64,000 nt of DNA from Agromyces lapidis (GTDB taxonomy: Bacteria > Actinomycetota > Actinomycetes > Actinomycetales > Microbacteriaceae), in the NCBI RefSeq assembly GCF_009749405.1, contig NZ_WBIQ01000009.1, positions 1-64,000 on the forward strand, written 5' to 3'. The position numbers were made by a program, and so were the translations under genes. Positions 39,499 to 47,893 of this stretch are shown here, in pieces. Each line of letters opens with the position of its first letter. The stretch's first letter is position 1. The notes under the pieces were generated by a model. It was given only the letters and a program-made list of their open reading frames with translations, was not told the DNA's origin and did not search any database.

Positions 39499-39592
39499 AG
39501 GCCGCCTCCCGCTGGTGGCGAGTGCGGTCGCGTCGGTCATCCCGCCGTCGACGCGTGCCCGGCGCACGAAGTTCCGCCGATTCGGCGTGCCG
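39499..39592. repeat. Imperfect direct repeat flanking secreted protein B, right copy
   Basis: Partner of 39042-39130, same orientation. The identical 23-base core ends at 39592, 20 bases before the next gene. The pair brackets secreted protein B and its promoter, as expected after a tandem duplication. Confidence 0.65.
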
Positions 39593-39611
39593 GGCCGCCT
39601 AGACTCGCCGG

Positions 39612-39935
39612 ATGACCGCCCCCGCCACCCGCCGCATCGAGCTGACGCTGCACAAGCCCTGGTTCGCGCTCTACTGGGGCGTCAAGCCGACCCTCGTCGT
39701 CGACGGCCGCGGCCAGCCGAGCCAGTGGGGCGTCGGCACCTGGCAGGTTCGCGCCGACGAGCGGGCCGTCATCGGCGCCTATCTCTTCAACCGGGTGTGG
39801 CGCTTCGGCGCGGCCGAGTTCGCGCTCGCGCCGGGGCATCCCGCTGCGCTCGTCTACCGGGCGCCCGCGCTGCCGTTCCTTCGCGGGCGCATCCGTCCCG
39901 CTGAAGAGGACCCGGGCGTAGGCTCGCCCACATGA
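39612..39935 (+). CDS. Conserved hypothetical protein
   Basis: A 107-residue basic, beta-rich protein without a signal peptide or TM helix. Features: ELTLHKPWFALYWGVKPTLVV at the start (seen as two strands), WGVGTWQV, then RAVIGAYLFNRVWRFG. I do not recognise the family; actinobacteria have similar short proteins of unknown function. Its stop overlaps the start of the VOC gene (ATGA), so the two are co-translated. Confidence 0.6.
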   Translation: MTAPATRRIELTLHKPWFALYWGVKPTLVVDGRGQPSQWGVGTWQVRADERAVIGAYLFNRVWRFGAAEFALAPGHPAALVYRAPALPFLRGRIRPAEEDPGVGSPT

Positions 39936-40372
39936 CCATTCAACGGATGGACAACGTCGGCATCGTCGTCGACGACCTCGATGCCGCGGTCGCCTTCTTC
40001 GTCGAACTGGGCATGGCCGTCGAGGGCCGCGCCCCCATCGAGGGCCCCTGGGCCGATCAGACCGTGGGGATCGACGGCGTCCGCAGCGAGATCGCCGTGC
40101 TCGTCACGCCCGACGGCCACGGCCGGCTCGAGCTCGCAAAGTACCTCGAGCCCGTGGCATCCGAGATGTCGCCGCCCAACCCGCCGCCGAACACCCTCGG
40201 ACTGCACCGCGTGATGTTCGCCGTCGACGACGTCGACGACGCCGTCGCCCGCCTGCGCGGGCACGGCGCCGAGGTCCTCGGCGAGATCGCGAACTACGAG
40301 AACATCTACCGTCTCTGCTACCTGCGCGGCCCGGCCGGCATCATCGTGGCGCTCGCCGAACGGGTGGGCTGA
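39932..40372 (+). CDS. VOC-family (glyoxalase/dioxygenase superfamily) protein
   Basis: A 146-residue vicinal-oxygen-chelate protein with two beta-alpha-beta-beta-beta modules. NVGIVVDDLDAAVAFFVELG opens the first (shown to 20 residues), GLHRVMFAVDDVDDAVARLR the second. Candidate metal ligands are His in LHRVMF and Glu in LELAKY. It may act as a glyoxalase-like isomerase, dioxygenase or binding protein; no specific substrate can be assigned. It is coupled to the upstream hypothetical gene. Confidence 0.85.
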   Translation: MTIQRMDNVGIVVDDLDAAVAFFVELGMAVEGRAPIEGPWADQTVGIDGVRSEIAVLVTPDGHGRLELAKYLEPVASEMSPPNPPPNTLGLHRVMFAVDDVDDAVARLRGHGAEVLGEIANYENIYRLCYLRGPAGIIVALAERVG

Positions 40373-40375
40373 GGG

Positions 40376-41272
<897 letters not shown>

Positions 41273-41332
41273 CCGTTCATCGTAGGGAGCCGCGGCCCCC
41301 GCGCCCCCGCCATTCCGGCGGGTCGCGACGGG

Positions 41333-42208
41333 CTACCGCGTGAGTTCGGCCTCCTCGTCGAGGTGACCGAGCTTGTACGGGTTCGCGATCGAGAAGATGC
41401 GGGTGATGCGCCCGCCCTCGACCTCGAAGCAGATCGCGCCCGCCAGCGCCCCGTCGATCTCGCCGCGGATCGCCGGATGCCCGTTCACCCAGGTCGGTCG
41501 CGCCTCGAACGGCAGGCCGAGCTTCGCGAGACCGCCGAGCAGGTAGCGGGCGATCTTGTCGGCGCCGACGATCGGCCGACGTGCGGCGCCCTTCACGAAG
41601 CCGCCGCCATCGGCGACGGAGACCACGTCGGGCGCGAGCACGTCCATGAGGCCCTGCAGGTCGCCCGAGTTCACCGCGGCGACGAAGCGGGCGACCACGG
41701 CCTCCTGCTCGGCGCGGTCGACCGCCACCCGCGGCCGCCGGGCGGCGACGTGCGCTTTCGCGCGGTGGGCGATCTGCCGCACGGCGGCGAGCGACTTGCC
41801 CACCGCATCGGCGATCTCGTCGTACGACACGTCGAACACCTCGCGCAGCACGAACACCGCGCGCTCGGTCGGCCCGAGCGTCTCGAGCACGGTCAGCATC
41901 GCGATCGACACGCTCTCGGCGAACTCCACGTCCTCCGCGACGTCGGGGCTCGTGAGCAGCGGCTCGGGCAGCCACTCCCCCACGTACGACTCGCGCCGGC
42001 GCGACCGGGTGCGCAGCTGGTTCAGCGCCTGGCGGGTGACGATCCGCACGAGGTACGCGCGCTCGTCGCGCACCTCCGTACGGTCGACGGTGTTCCACCG
42101 CAGCCACGACTCCTGCAGCACGTCCTCGGCGTCGGCCGCCGAGCCGAGCATCTCGTACGCGACGGTGAAGAGCAGGGCGCGGTGGGTGACGAACGGGTCG
42201 TCGGTCAT
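41333..42208 (-). CDS. ECF41-family RNA polymerase sigma factor, module 1
   Basis: A 291-residue ECF sigma factor with sigma2 (FTVAYEMLGSAADAEDVLQE), the linker motif WLPEP, sigma4 (GPTERAVFVLREVFDVSYDE, IADAVGKSLAAVRQIAHRAK) and a C-terminal SnoaL-like domain ending in NPYKLGHL. WLPEP and the NP-x-KL box are marks of the ECF41 group, whose C-terminal domain controls activity instead of an anti-sigma factor. Its ATG overlaps the TGA of the upstream AhpD-like gene, the classic ECF41 partner type (carboxymuconolactone decarboxylase), so both are made from one mRNA. Confidence 0.93.
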   Translation of the reverse strand: MTDDPFVTHRALLFTVAYEMLGSAADAEDVLQESWLRWNTVDRTEVRDERAYLVRIVTRQALNQLRTRSRRRESYVGEWLPEPLLTSPDVAEDVEFAESVSIAMLTVLETLGPTERAVFVLREVFDVSYDEIADAVGKSLAAVRQIAHRAKAHVAARRPRVAVDRAEQEAVVARFVAAVNSGDLQGLMDVLAPDVVSVADGGGFVKGAARRPIVGADKIARYLLGGLAKLGLPFEARPTWVNGHPAIRGEIDGALAGAICFEVEGGRITRIFSIANPYKLGHLDEEAELTR

Positions 42209-42834
42209 GACGCCGAGCCTACGACCTCGGGCGCGGCATCCGCGGTCGCCGAGGCGATCGCGGTCGCCCGGGTCGCGAGCGGCGGCAGCTCGCACGAATC
42301 GGCGTAGCCCTCGGAGTGGATGCCGAGGGCGACGTTCATGCGCGAGCTCATGTTCATGAAGGCGACCTTCGCGGTGAGCTCGATGAGCGCGGCCGGGCCG
42401 AGTTCGTCGAGGAGCGCCGCCGACAGCTCGTCGGTGACAGCGGGCGGGGTCTGGCTCATCGCCTCGGCGTACTCCATGACGTTGCGTTCGAGCGGCGTGA
42501 ACACGGATGCCTCGCGCCAGGCCGGCACCTGCCGGGCCTTCGCCTCGTCGAGGCCCTCGTTGTGCGCCTTGTAGTAGTTGAAGTCGAGGCACCAGCTGCA
42601 GCCGATGTACGCCGCCGTCGCCATCACCGCGTAGCTCGCGAGGTTCTCGTCGAGCTCGTCGAGCGCCTCGATCTTGCGGCCGATGCCCATCGACGCCCGC
42701 ATGAGGGCGGGGTGGTGTGCGAGCACGCCCATCGAGTCGGGCACCCGGCCGATCATGCGCTTCGCTGCGACCTTCACGACCGTGCCGAAGACGCCGGTGA
42801 GCTCGGTCGGCGGAATGCGGGTCTGGGTGGTCAT
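42205..42834 (-). CDS. AhpD-like carboxymuconolactone decarboxylase-family protein
   Basis: A 209-residue AhpD-like protein with the redox pair in GCSWCLDFNYYKA (CxxC plus the nearby His region AHNEG). Members act as peroxidase-linked thiol proteins or decarboxylases, but the exact reaction here is open. It is the first gene of an operon with the ECF41 sigma factor and has an ECF41-type promoter upstream (42926-42900), so the pair forms a self-reinforcing circuit. GGAGGA lies just before the ATG. Confidence 0.9.
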   Translation of the reverse strand: MTTQTRIPPTELTGVFGTVVKVAAKRMIGRVPDSMGVLAHHPALMRASMGIGRKIEALDELDENLASYAVMATAAYIGCSWCLDFNYYKAHNEGLDEAKARQVPAWREASVFTPLERNVMEYAEAMSQTPPAVTDELSAALLDELGPAALIELTAKVAFMNMSSRMNVALGIHSEGYADSCELPPLATRATAIASATADAAPEVVGSAS

Positions 42835-42899
42835 CGTGTCCTCCTGCGTTCGTCGACGGCCCGGGGTTCGGTTCCCGGGATCATCCCGTCGCACATGAA

Positions 42900-42926
42900 G
42901 ACACCGGCCGGCGGGCGGGTGTGACA
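42900..42926 (-). promoter_or_regulatory. ECF41-type promoter of the ahpD-like/sigma operon
   Basis: On the minus strand: TGTCACA (42926-42920), 16 bases, TGTC (42903-42900). The -35 is the ECF41 consensus and the spacing is exact; the -10 is TGTC in place of CGTC. The distance to the ATG is about 65 bases. Confidence 0.7.
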
Positions 42927-42976
42927 TCCCTGCCGAAATCGATCCGGAGGTCGCACGAGCACCCGTCCTGCGGCGC

Positions 42977-43414
42977 CTACTCGACCGGCGGAACGGCCAG
43001 GTCGAGCACGATCGCCGCGGGGATCCGCTCGACCACCCGACGGAACGGCGCCTTGGCGAGGCCCTGCGCCTCGGTGCCGTCGATGATGCGCGGATGCACG
43101 AGCTCGACGTCGCGCGCCTTCCACCGCAGCGATGCGCCACCGGCCGCGACGACGTTGCGCGCCCAGTTCGTGCGGGCACCCCACGGCAGCCCGATCAGCA
43201 CGATCGCCGTGCTCGTCGTCGGCACGACCGCGATCGGTGTCACGTAGGCGGTGCCGCTCTTGCGCCCCCGGTGACGGATCACCGCCCACAGCGGCATCCA
43301 CCGCCGGCCGGCGAGCGCGCGGGCGACGGGCGCCGTCGCGTTCACCAGCCGACGCGGCGGTCCGCCCGAGGCCTTGGCACGGGGTGATCGTGGGTCGGAA
43401 CGCAGTTCGTTCAT
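42977..43414 (-). CDS. F420-type (DDN-like) reductase, second ECF41 partner
   Basis: A 145-residue protein of the deazaflavin-dependent nitroreductase family: WAVIRHRGRKSGTAYVTPIAVVP (shown in parts), TAIVLIGLPWGARTNWARNVVAAGG with the W-x-R-N-x motif, and RVVERIPAAIVL at the end. It likely uses F420 or a related cofactor. It is divergent from the second ECF41 sigma gene, and each gene has an ECF41-like promoter in the 81-base gap, so it is a probable target of that sigma factor. The predicted transcript starts within a few bases of the ATG (leaderless or nearly so). Confidence 0.82.
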   Translation of the reverse strand: MNELRSDPRSPRAKASGGPPRRLVNATAPVARALAGRRWMPLWAVIRHRGRKSGTAYVTPIAVVPTTSTAIVLIGLPWGARTNWARNVVAAGGASLRWKARDVELVHPRIIDGTEAQGLAKAPFRRVVERIPAAIVLDLAVPPVE

Positions 43415-43422
43415 GCAGAGGA

Positions 43423-43487
43423 GACGATCGAGCGGCCGTGAACGTGACATCCGCACTTGCCGTCACACCCGGCGCGGGTGGATCGTC
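43423..43487. promoter_or_regulatory. Back-to-back ECF41-type promoters
   Basis: Plus strand: CGTCACA (43461-43467), 16 bases, CGTC (43484-43487), ending 8 bases before the sigma gene ATG. Minus strand: TGTCACG (43449-43443), 16 bases, CGTC (43426-43423), 8 bases before the reductase ATG. Both match the ECF41 -35/-10 pattern with the right gap, and both imply leaderless or near-leaderless mRNAs. Confidence 0.82.
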
Positions 43488-43495
43488 TCAGTGAG

Positions 43496-44359
43496 ATGAC
43501 CGAATTCTCCGAACTGTGGACCGCGCACCGTCGCGTCGTGCGCGACGTCGCCTACCGGGTGCTCGGCTCCGTCGCCGACGCCGAGGATGTCACGCAGGAG
43601 ACGTACCTCCGGCTGCTGGCCCGCGGAGACGAACCGCTCGACGACCCGCGCGCCTGGCTCGTGACGGTCGCGTCGCGACTCTCGATCGACCGGCTGCGGG
43701 CGCACGAGCACTCCCGCCGGGCGTACGTCGGCCCGTGGCTGCCCGAACCGATCGTGACCGACGAACGCACCCTGCCCGAGGACCGCGTCACGCTCGACGA
43801 CTCCGTTCGCATGGCGCTGCTCGTCGTGCTCGAGCAGCTGACACCCGGCGAGCGCACCGCATTCCTGCTGCACGACGTGTTCGACCTCGGCTTCGCCCAG
43901 GTGGCCGAGGTGCTCGGGGTGAGCACGGCGAGCGCACGCCAGGCGGCCTCGCGGGCCCGCCGGCGCATCGCGGCGCATGGCGAGGCGAGGTTCTCGGTCC
44001 ACGCGGCCGACGCCCGCCGGCTGTCGGAGCGGTTCGCACGCGCCGCCGCCGATGGCGACCTCGACGGCCTCATCTCGGCGCTCGCGGTCGACGCGCGGGG
44101 TCACTTCGATTCGGGCGGCTTCTACCCGGATGCCTCGACCGAGGTGCTCATCGGCGCCGAAACGATCGCACGGCGACTGCTCGCCGCCGTCGGCGGGCGG
44201 GGTCTCGACTTCGAGGCGGCCGAGGTGAACGCCGCCCCGGGCGTCGTCGTGCGACGACGCGGCCGAGTGGTCTCGGTGCTCGCGCTCGAATTCAGCGGCG
44301 AGCGGATCTCGGTCATCCATGGCATCGGCAACCCGACGAAGCTGGGGCACCTGCGCTGA
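43496..44359 (+). CDS. ECF41-family RNA polymerase sigma factor, module 2
   Basis: A 287-residue paralog of the sigma factor at 41333. Sigma2: DVAYRVLGSVADAEDVTQET; linker WLPEP; sigma4: TPGERTAFLLHDVFDLGFAQ, VAEVLGVSTASARQAASRA; C-terminal SnoaL-like domain ending NPTKLGHL. It starts at ATG 43496, directly after its own ECF41-type promoter, so it is probably autoregulated and translated from a leaderless mRNA. The divergent DDN-like reductase is a likely target. Whether the two sigma factors cross-talk depends on their -10 preferences (TGTC against CGTC). Confidence 0.92.
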   Translation: MTEFSELWTAHRRVVRDVAYRVLGSVADAEDVTQETYLRLLARGDEPLDDPRAWLVTVASRLSIDRLRAHEHSRRAYVGPWLPEPIVTDERTLPEDRVTLDDSVRMALLVVLEQLTPGERTAFLLHDVFDLGFAQVAEVLGVSTASARQAASRARRRIAAHGEARFSVHAADARRLSERFARAAADGDLDGLISALAVDARGHFDSGGFYPDASTEVLIGAETIARRLLAAVGGRGLDFEAAEVNAAPGVVVRRRGRVVSVLALEFSGERISVIHGIGNPTKLGHLR

Positions 44360-44402
44360 GCCCGGGCACGCGGCGAGCTCACCCGCCGAGCGACCCGCGC
44401 CC

Positions 44403-44825
44403 TCACGCCGCGGCGTGGCAGAGGCGGCGACGCATCCACCCCGCGGCATCCGCCTGCGCGAGCTCGCCCGAACGGATCGCGCGGGCGAACTCGATCGCCT
44501 GCTCGCTCAGCCGGCCGTCAGCGGTGTCGGGCGTATCGCGCAGCACAATGACGGTCAGCCACCGTGCGAGCCGGCCGCCGATGCGGGCCGTGACGGCCAC
44601 GGTGCCGGCGAAGTGGCGCGCCTGACCGTCGGTCTGGTCGTCGACCGCCCGATGGAAGCCGCGGCCGCGCAGGTGGTTGCGTCCACCGCGCGCCGCGTCG
44701 AACACCCACAGCGGCCCCCGCCGCACGCCGGCGATCCGCCCGAGCTCCGTGAGGAACCGCCGATTCGAGTAGCCGCGTACAGCAAGACGGGCGATCGAGT
44801 CGGCGAGGGCGGCGCAGGCGTCCAT
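44403..44825 (-). CDS. Conserved hypothetical protein
   Basis: A 140-residue soluble, Arg/Ala-rich protein that I do not recognise. Recognisable parts: FLTELGRIAGVRRGPLWVFD, HLRGRGFHRAVDD and a helical C-terminus (SEQAIEFARAIRSGEL). It begins 5 bases after the stop of the alpha/beta hydrolase on the same strand, so it is probably in that operon. The ATG at 44825 is preferred over an earlier one inside the hydrolase gene. Confidence 0.55.
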   Translation of the reverse strand: MDACAALADSIARLAVRGYSNRRFLTELGRIAGVRRGPLWVFDAARGGRNHLRGRGFHRAVDDQTDGQARHFAGTVAVTARIGGRLARWLTVIVLRDTPDTADGRLSEQAIEFARAIRSGELAQADAAGWMRRRLCHAAA

Positions 44826-44829
44826 CCCC

Positions 44830-45567
44830 TCACTGTACGAGGGCCGCCGAGGCGATGACCTGCGCAAGATCTGCGGGGCGACTCCACATGGGCCAGTGGC
44901 CGGTGGGGAGGTCGACGAACTCGACCTGCGTCAGCCTGCCCACCTCGGCGAACATCGGATGGCCCGCGGCGGCCAGCTCCCGGATCTGGCCGCTCGAGAT
45001 GGAGCAGCACACCAGCGTGGTGGGCACCTCGAGGCGCTCGTCGTCGCTGAGCGCGACGGCCTGGCGCAGCACGGGGCCGGGCTCGGGAACGGCCCGGCGA
45101 CGGAACCGCTCGAGGTCGTCGGGGCTCAGCCCGTCGAGGCTCGCTTGCTCGGCGAGCGCCTCGAACGGGGGCAGGGGGAGCTCGTCGATCTCAGCGGTCG
45201 CATCGGGGGCGAAGACGCTGCCCGGCGCGAGCGGGCCGCTGTCGACCCACACCATGCGGCGCACCAGCTCGGGGTGCCGGTCGAGCACCATGCTGACCGG
45301 CGCGTTGGCGCCGCTGTGCGCGACGATCACCGCCGACCGCTCTCCGGTCGCGGCGTCCTGTGCCAGTGCCTGTTCGATCGCGTCCGCCTGCTCGTCCAGG
45401 GTCCTCGAGGAGCGCTGCGCGTCCTCGGGATCGAGCCCGGGCAGGGTCAGGCCGGTGGCGCGGTGTCCGGCTGCGCGCAGGTGTTCGACCACGTCGTCCC
45501 AGGCCCAGGCCCCAAGCCAGTGGCCGGGGATTAGGAAGATGGTCGGGTTCTGCTCTTCACTCGTCAT
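44830..45567 (-). CDS. Alpha/beta hydrolase (esterase-like, hydroxynitrile lyase/salicylate esterase shape)
   Basis: A 245-residue alpha/beta hydrolase. The start TIFLIPGHWLGAWAWDDVVEHL (oxyanion region with GHWLGAWxW) is like the plant-type esterase/hydroxynitrile lyase branch. The nucleophile lies in IVAHSGANAP (Ser in H-S-G), the acid in the late Asp/Glu region, and the base His in DLPTGHWPMWSRP. It is divergent from the WYL regulator at 45641, with 73 bases between, and is likely its target. The substrate is unknown. Confidence 0.85.
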   Translation of the reverse strand: MTSEEQNPTIFLIPGHWLGAWAWDDVVEHLRAAGHRATGLTLPGLDPEDAQRSSRTLDEQADAIEQALAQDAATGERSAVIVAHSGANAPVSMVLDRHPELVRRMVWVDSGPLAPGSVFAPDATAEIDELPLPPFEALAEQASLDGLSPDDLERFRRRAVPEPGPVLRQAVALSDDERLEVPTTLVCCSISSGQIRELAAAGHPMFAEVGRLTQVEFVDLPTGHWPMWSRPADLAQVIASAALVQ

Positions 45568-45640
45568 GTCTTCGAGTCTTGCGGGCCGCACGGACAGCAG
45601 AGTGTCACTATTTCTGGCATGAATTTGAGATGATTCACTG

Positions 45641-46339
45641 GTGAAGCGAGCTGAGCGCCTCCACGCACTCTCGGAGATGTTGCGCCGCCAAGGGTCTCGC
45701 GGGTCGACCGCGGGTCGGATGGCGGCCGAGTTCGGCGTGTCGGTCCGCACCATCAAGCGAGACCTGGCCTCCCTCGAACGCAGCGGTGCGCCCCTGTGGT
45801 CCCGCCCGGGCCCCGGTGGGGGCTACGGTCTGGCCGAGATCGCCTCGCTTCGACCGGTCAGCCTGAGCCCCGCGCAGGCCGTCGCGATCCTGGCGGCGGT
45901 GTCCGCCGCGCCGGATGCCCCCTACGCCGACCTGGCCTCCGCTGGAATGCAGAAGATCCTCGACGTGCTCGATCCGGCCACCCGGGCCAGAGTTCGACGG
46001 CTGGCGGATCGTGTCTGGGTCGACGCGCCGCCCACGCCGAGGCGGGCGGTCAGGTCGGCGCTCGAAGAGGCCATGACCGAACAGCGGGTGGTCCGCATCC
46101 GCTACAGCTCCGCAGACGGCACGAACACGTCGCGCGACGTCGAACCGGTGCTGTTCGCATCGACCGGCGGACGGTGGTACCTGATCGGCTGGTGCCGACT
46201 GCGCAACGCGATGCGCTGGTTCGTGGTCGCGCGAGTCCAGCAGGCCCGGGTCACCGCGATGCCCTGCACGAGGCACACCGTCGAGGAGATCGGAGATCCA
46301 CCCGAAACGGCGCGTCCGGTGCACGGACGCGGCGCCTGA
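45641..46339 (+). CDS. YafY-type WYL-domain transcriptional regulator
   Basis: A 232-residue regulator with an N-terminal DeoR/HTH_11 domain (RLHALSEMLRRQGSRGSTAG, MAAEFGVSVRTIKRDLASLE) and a C-terminal WYL domain (RVVRIRYSSADG, VEPVLFASTGGRWYLIGWCR). WYL domains bind small ligands, often nucleic-acid derived. It starts with GTG. It is shorter than most YafY proteins because the usual C-terminal extension is missing. It is divergent from an esterase-like hydrolase, which it probably represses or activates. Confidence 0.88.
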   Translation: MKRAERLHALSEMLRRQGSRGSTAGRMAAEFGVSVRTIKRDLASLERSGAPLWSRPGPGGGYGLAEIASLRPVSLSPAQAVAILAAVSAAPDAPYADLASAGMQKILDVLDPATRARVRRLADRVWVDAPPTPRRAVRSALEEAMTEQRVVRIRYSSADGTNTSRDVEPVLFASTGGRWYLIGWCRLRNAMRWFVVARVQQARVTAMPCTRHTVEEIGDPPETARPVHGRGA

Positions 46340-46361
46340 CCGACTCGAGCGACGTCGGCGG

Positions 46362-47594
46362 TCAGTCCCTCTCGCCGACCACCGGGGCGGGGCCCGCGGG
46401 CGGGGCCTCCGTGAGCGGCAGCGCATCGCCGAGGATCGGCGCGAGCGCCGATCGCGCGGGGCCGAGGTACCGGCCGAGTTCGGGCCGGCCGTAGCGGATC
46501 GGCACCGCGGCGGTGCCCTTCGCCGGGTACATCTCGAACTCGTCGCGCAGGGTGCCGAGGAAGTGCGGGCCGAGAGCTGGGGCAGCACCGGCGATGACGA
46601 CCTCCTGCGGGTCGAGGAGCGCCGCCATGATGCGCAGTGCGCGCGAGAGGGCGCGGGCGCCGAACGCCATGCGCTCACGGGAATCGGCGGTCGAGGCGAG
46701 CAGACTCGTGTCGTGGCCGTCGAGTTCGTCGGTGTAGGCGTCGCCGAGCATCGCGCTCATCGAGGCCGCCGATTCGAGGCATCCCGACAGACCGCAGCGG
46801 CATGTCGCCCGTGCGCCCTCGAAGACGACCCGGACGTGACCGATCTCGCCCGCCCGACCGGTCGCACCCGACATGAGCGTGCCGCCGTTCGTGACCGCGG
46901 CGCCCACGCCCTCGCCGAGGTGCACCACCAGCCGGATCACTCCCTCGCCCGCATCGGCCGCCTCGGTCAGCGCCTCGGCGTCGACGTCGTTCACGACCGA
47001 GGTCGGGGCGTCGATGGCCTCCTCCAGCAGGCTCGCGAGCGGCACCCCGAACCAGCCGAGCTGCACGCTGTCGACGACGACGCCGTCGGCGGTGACCCCG
47101 GGCACCTGCACGCAGGCGGCGAGCACCCTCGGCTCGACGCCCTGCGTGATCTCGCGGACCGCGTCGACGACCGCCGAGACCTCGACCCCGTCCGAATGAT
47201 CGACGCGGCGGCTCGCGACGGTGCGGCCGGTGAGGTCGACGAGGGCGGTGTCGATCGCGCGCGTGCGCACGACCGCGACGACGATGAGGTGGGTGTCGCC
47301 GTCGATCGCGAGGCGGGTCGCCCGCTTGCCGCCGGTGCTCTCGGCGGGGCCGGTCTCGGTGACGAGGCCGACCTCGATGAGCTCGGCGACGAGCGACGAC
47401 GCGGTCGCCGAGGTGAGCCCGGTGCGCCGGGCGATCACCGCGCGGGTGACGGGGGCCGGTTCGCGTGCGATGAGGGCAAGCGCCCGCAGCAGGTTGTCGC
47501 GGCGGATCGCCGTCTGCGCGTCGAGCAGCCCGGTGCTCGCGAATCGACGCAGGAGAGCTGATCGGCGCTGCGGGCTGGCGGTGCTCACGGTCAT
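46362..47594 (-). CDS. ROK-family transcriptional regulator (NagC/XylR type)
   Basis: A 410-residue ROK repressor. N-terminal MarR-like HTH: TRAVIARRTGLTSATASSLV, then an ASKHA sugar-binding fold with GEIGH and the zinc cluster CRCGLSGCLE. The sugar ligand is unknown, but it is divergent from a secreted GH84 N-acetylglucosaminidase, so GlcNAc or a GlcNAc-derived sugar is likely. A perfect ACTTAG/CTAAGT inverted repeat near the hydrolase transcription start is a probable operator. Confidence 0.9.
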   Translation of the reverse strand: MTVSTASPQRRSALLRRFASTGLLDAQTAIRRDNLLRALALIAREPAPVTRAVIARRTGLTSATASSLVAELIEVGLVTETGPAESTGGKRATRLAIDGDTHLIVVAVVRTRAIDTALVDLTGRTVASRRVDHSDGVEVSAVVDAVREITQGVEPRVLAACVQVPGVTADGVVVDSVQLGWFGVPLASLLEEAIDAPTSVVNDVDAEALTEAADAGEGVIRLVVHLGEGVGAAVTNGGTLMSGATGRAGEIGHVRVVFEGARATCRCGLSGCLESAASMSAMLGDAYTDELDGHDTSLLASTADSRERMAFGARALSRALRIMAALLDPQEVVIAGAAPALGPHFLGTLRDEFEMYPAKGTAAVPIRYGRPELGRYLGPARSALAPILGDALPLTEAPPAGPAPVVGERD

Positions 47595-47657
47595 CGTCTC
47601 CTCGATCGGGCGAAGCGGTCGCCGGCCGCGCTGCCGGGCACGAGAACATCTTGCCCC

Positions 47658-47709
47658 TTGACGCGTCCACAGCGATCGCCTAGGTTCGTCCCAACTTAGT
47701 TTACTAAGT
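47658..47709 (+). promoter_or_regulatory. Promoter and ROK-type operator of the GH84 gene
   Basis: TTGACG (47658-47663), 17 bases, TAGGTT (47681-47686) fits a housekeeping promoter. Directly after it, ACTTAG-TTTA-CTAAGT (47694-47709) is a perfect inverted repeat placed at the expected transcription start, where a bound repressor would block initiation. Confidence 0.75.
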
Positions 47710-47893
47710 CAATAAAGTGGGCCAGATGCACGGATCTCCTCCGTCGCACGAGTCCCGCGGTCGGGGATTGGCCGCGGGACTCCCGGCTCCGTCTGCGCGC
47801 CCTGCCGCCGATGCGCGGTGCTGCGCGCCGTCGGCGTGGCGACGACTCCGTGACTCGGTCGACACAACGATCGTCGAGAAGTTGGAGGCAATG

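Noticed and set aside
45603-45629. Fourth ECF41 promoter before the WYL gene
   Set aside because: TGTCACT is present, but 16 bases later the sequence is TGAG, not CGTC or TGTC.
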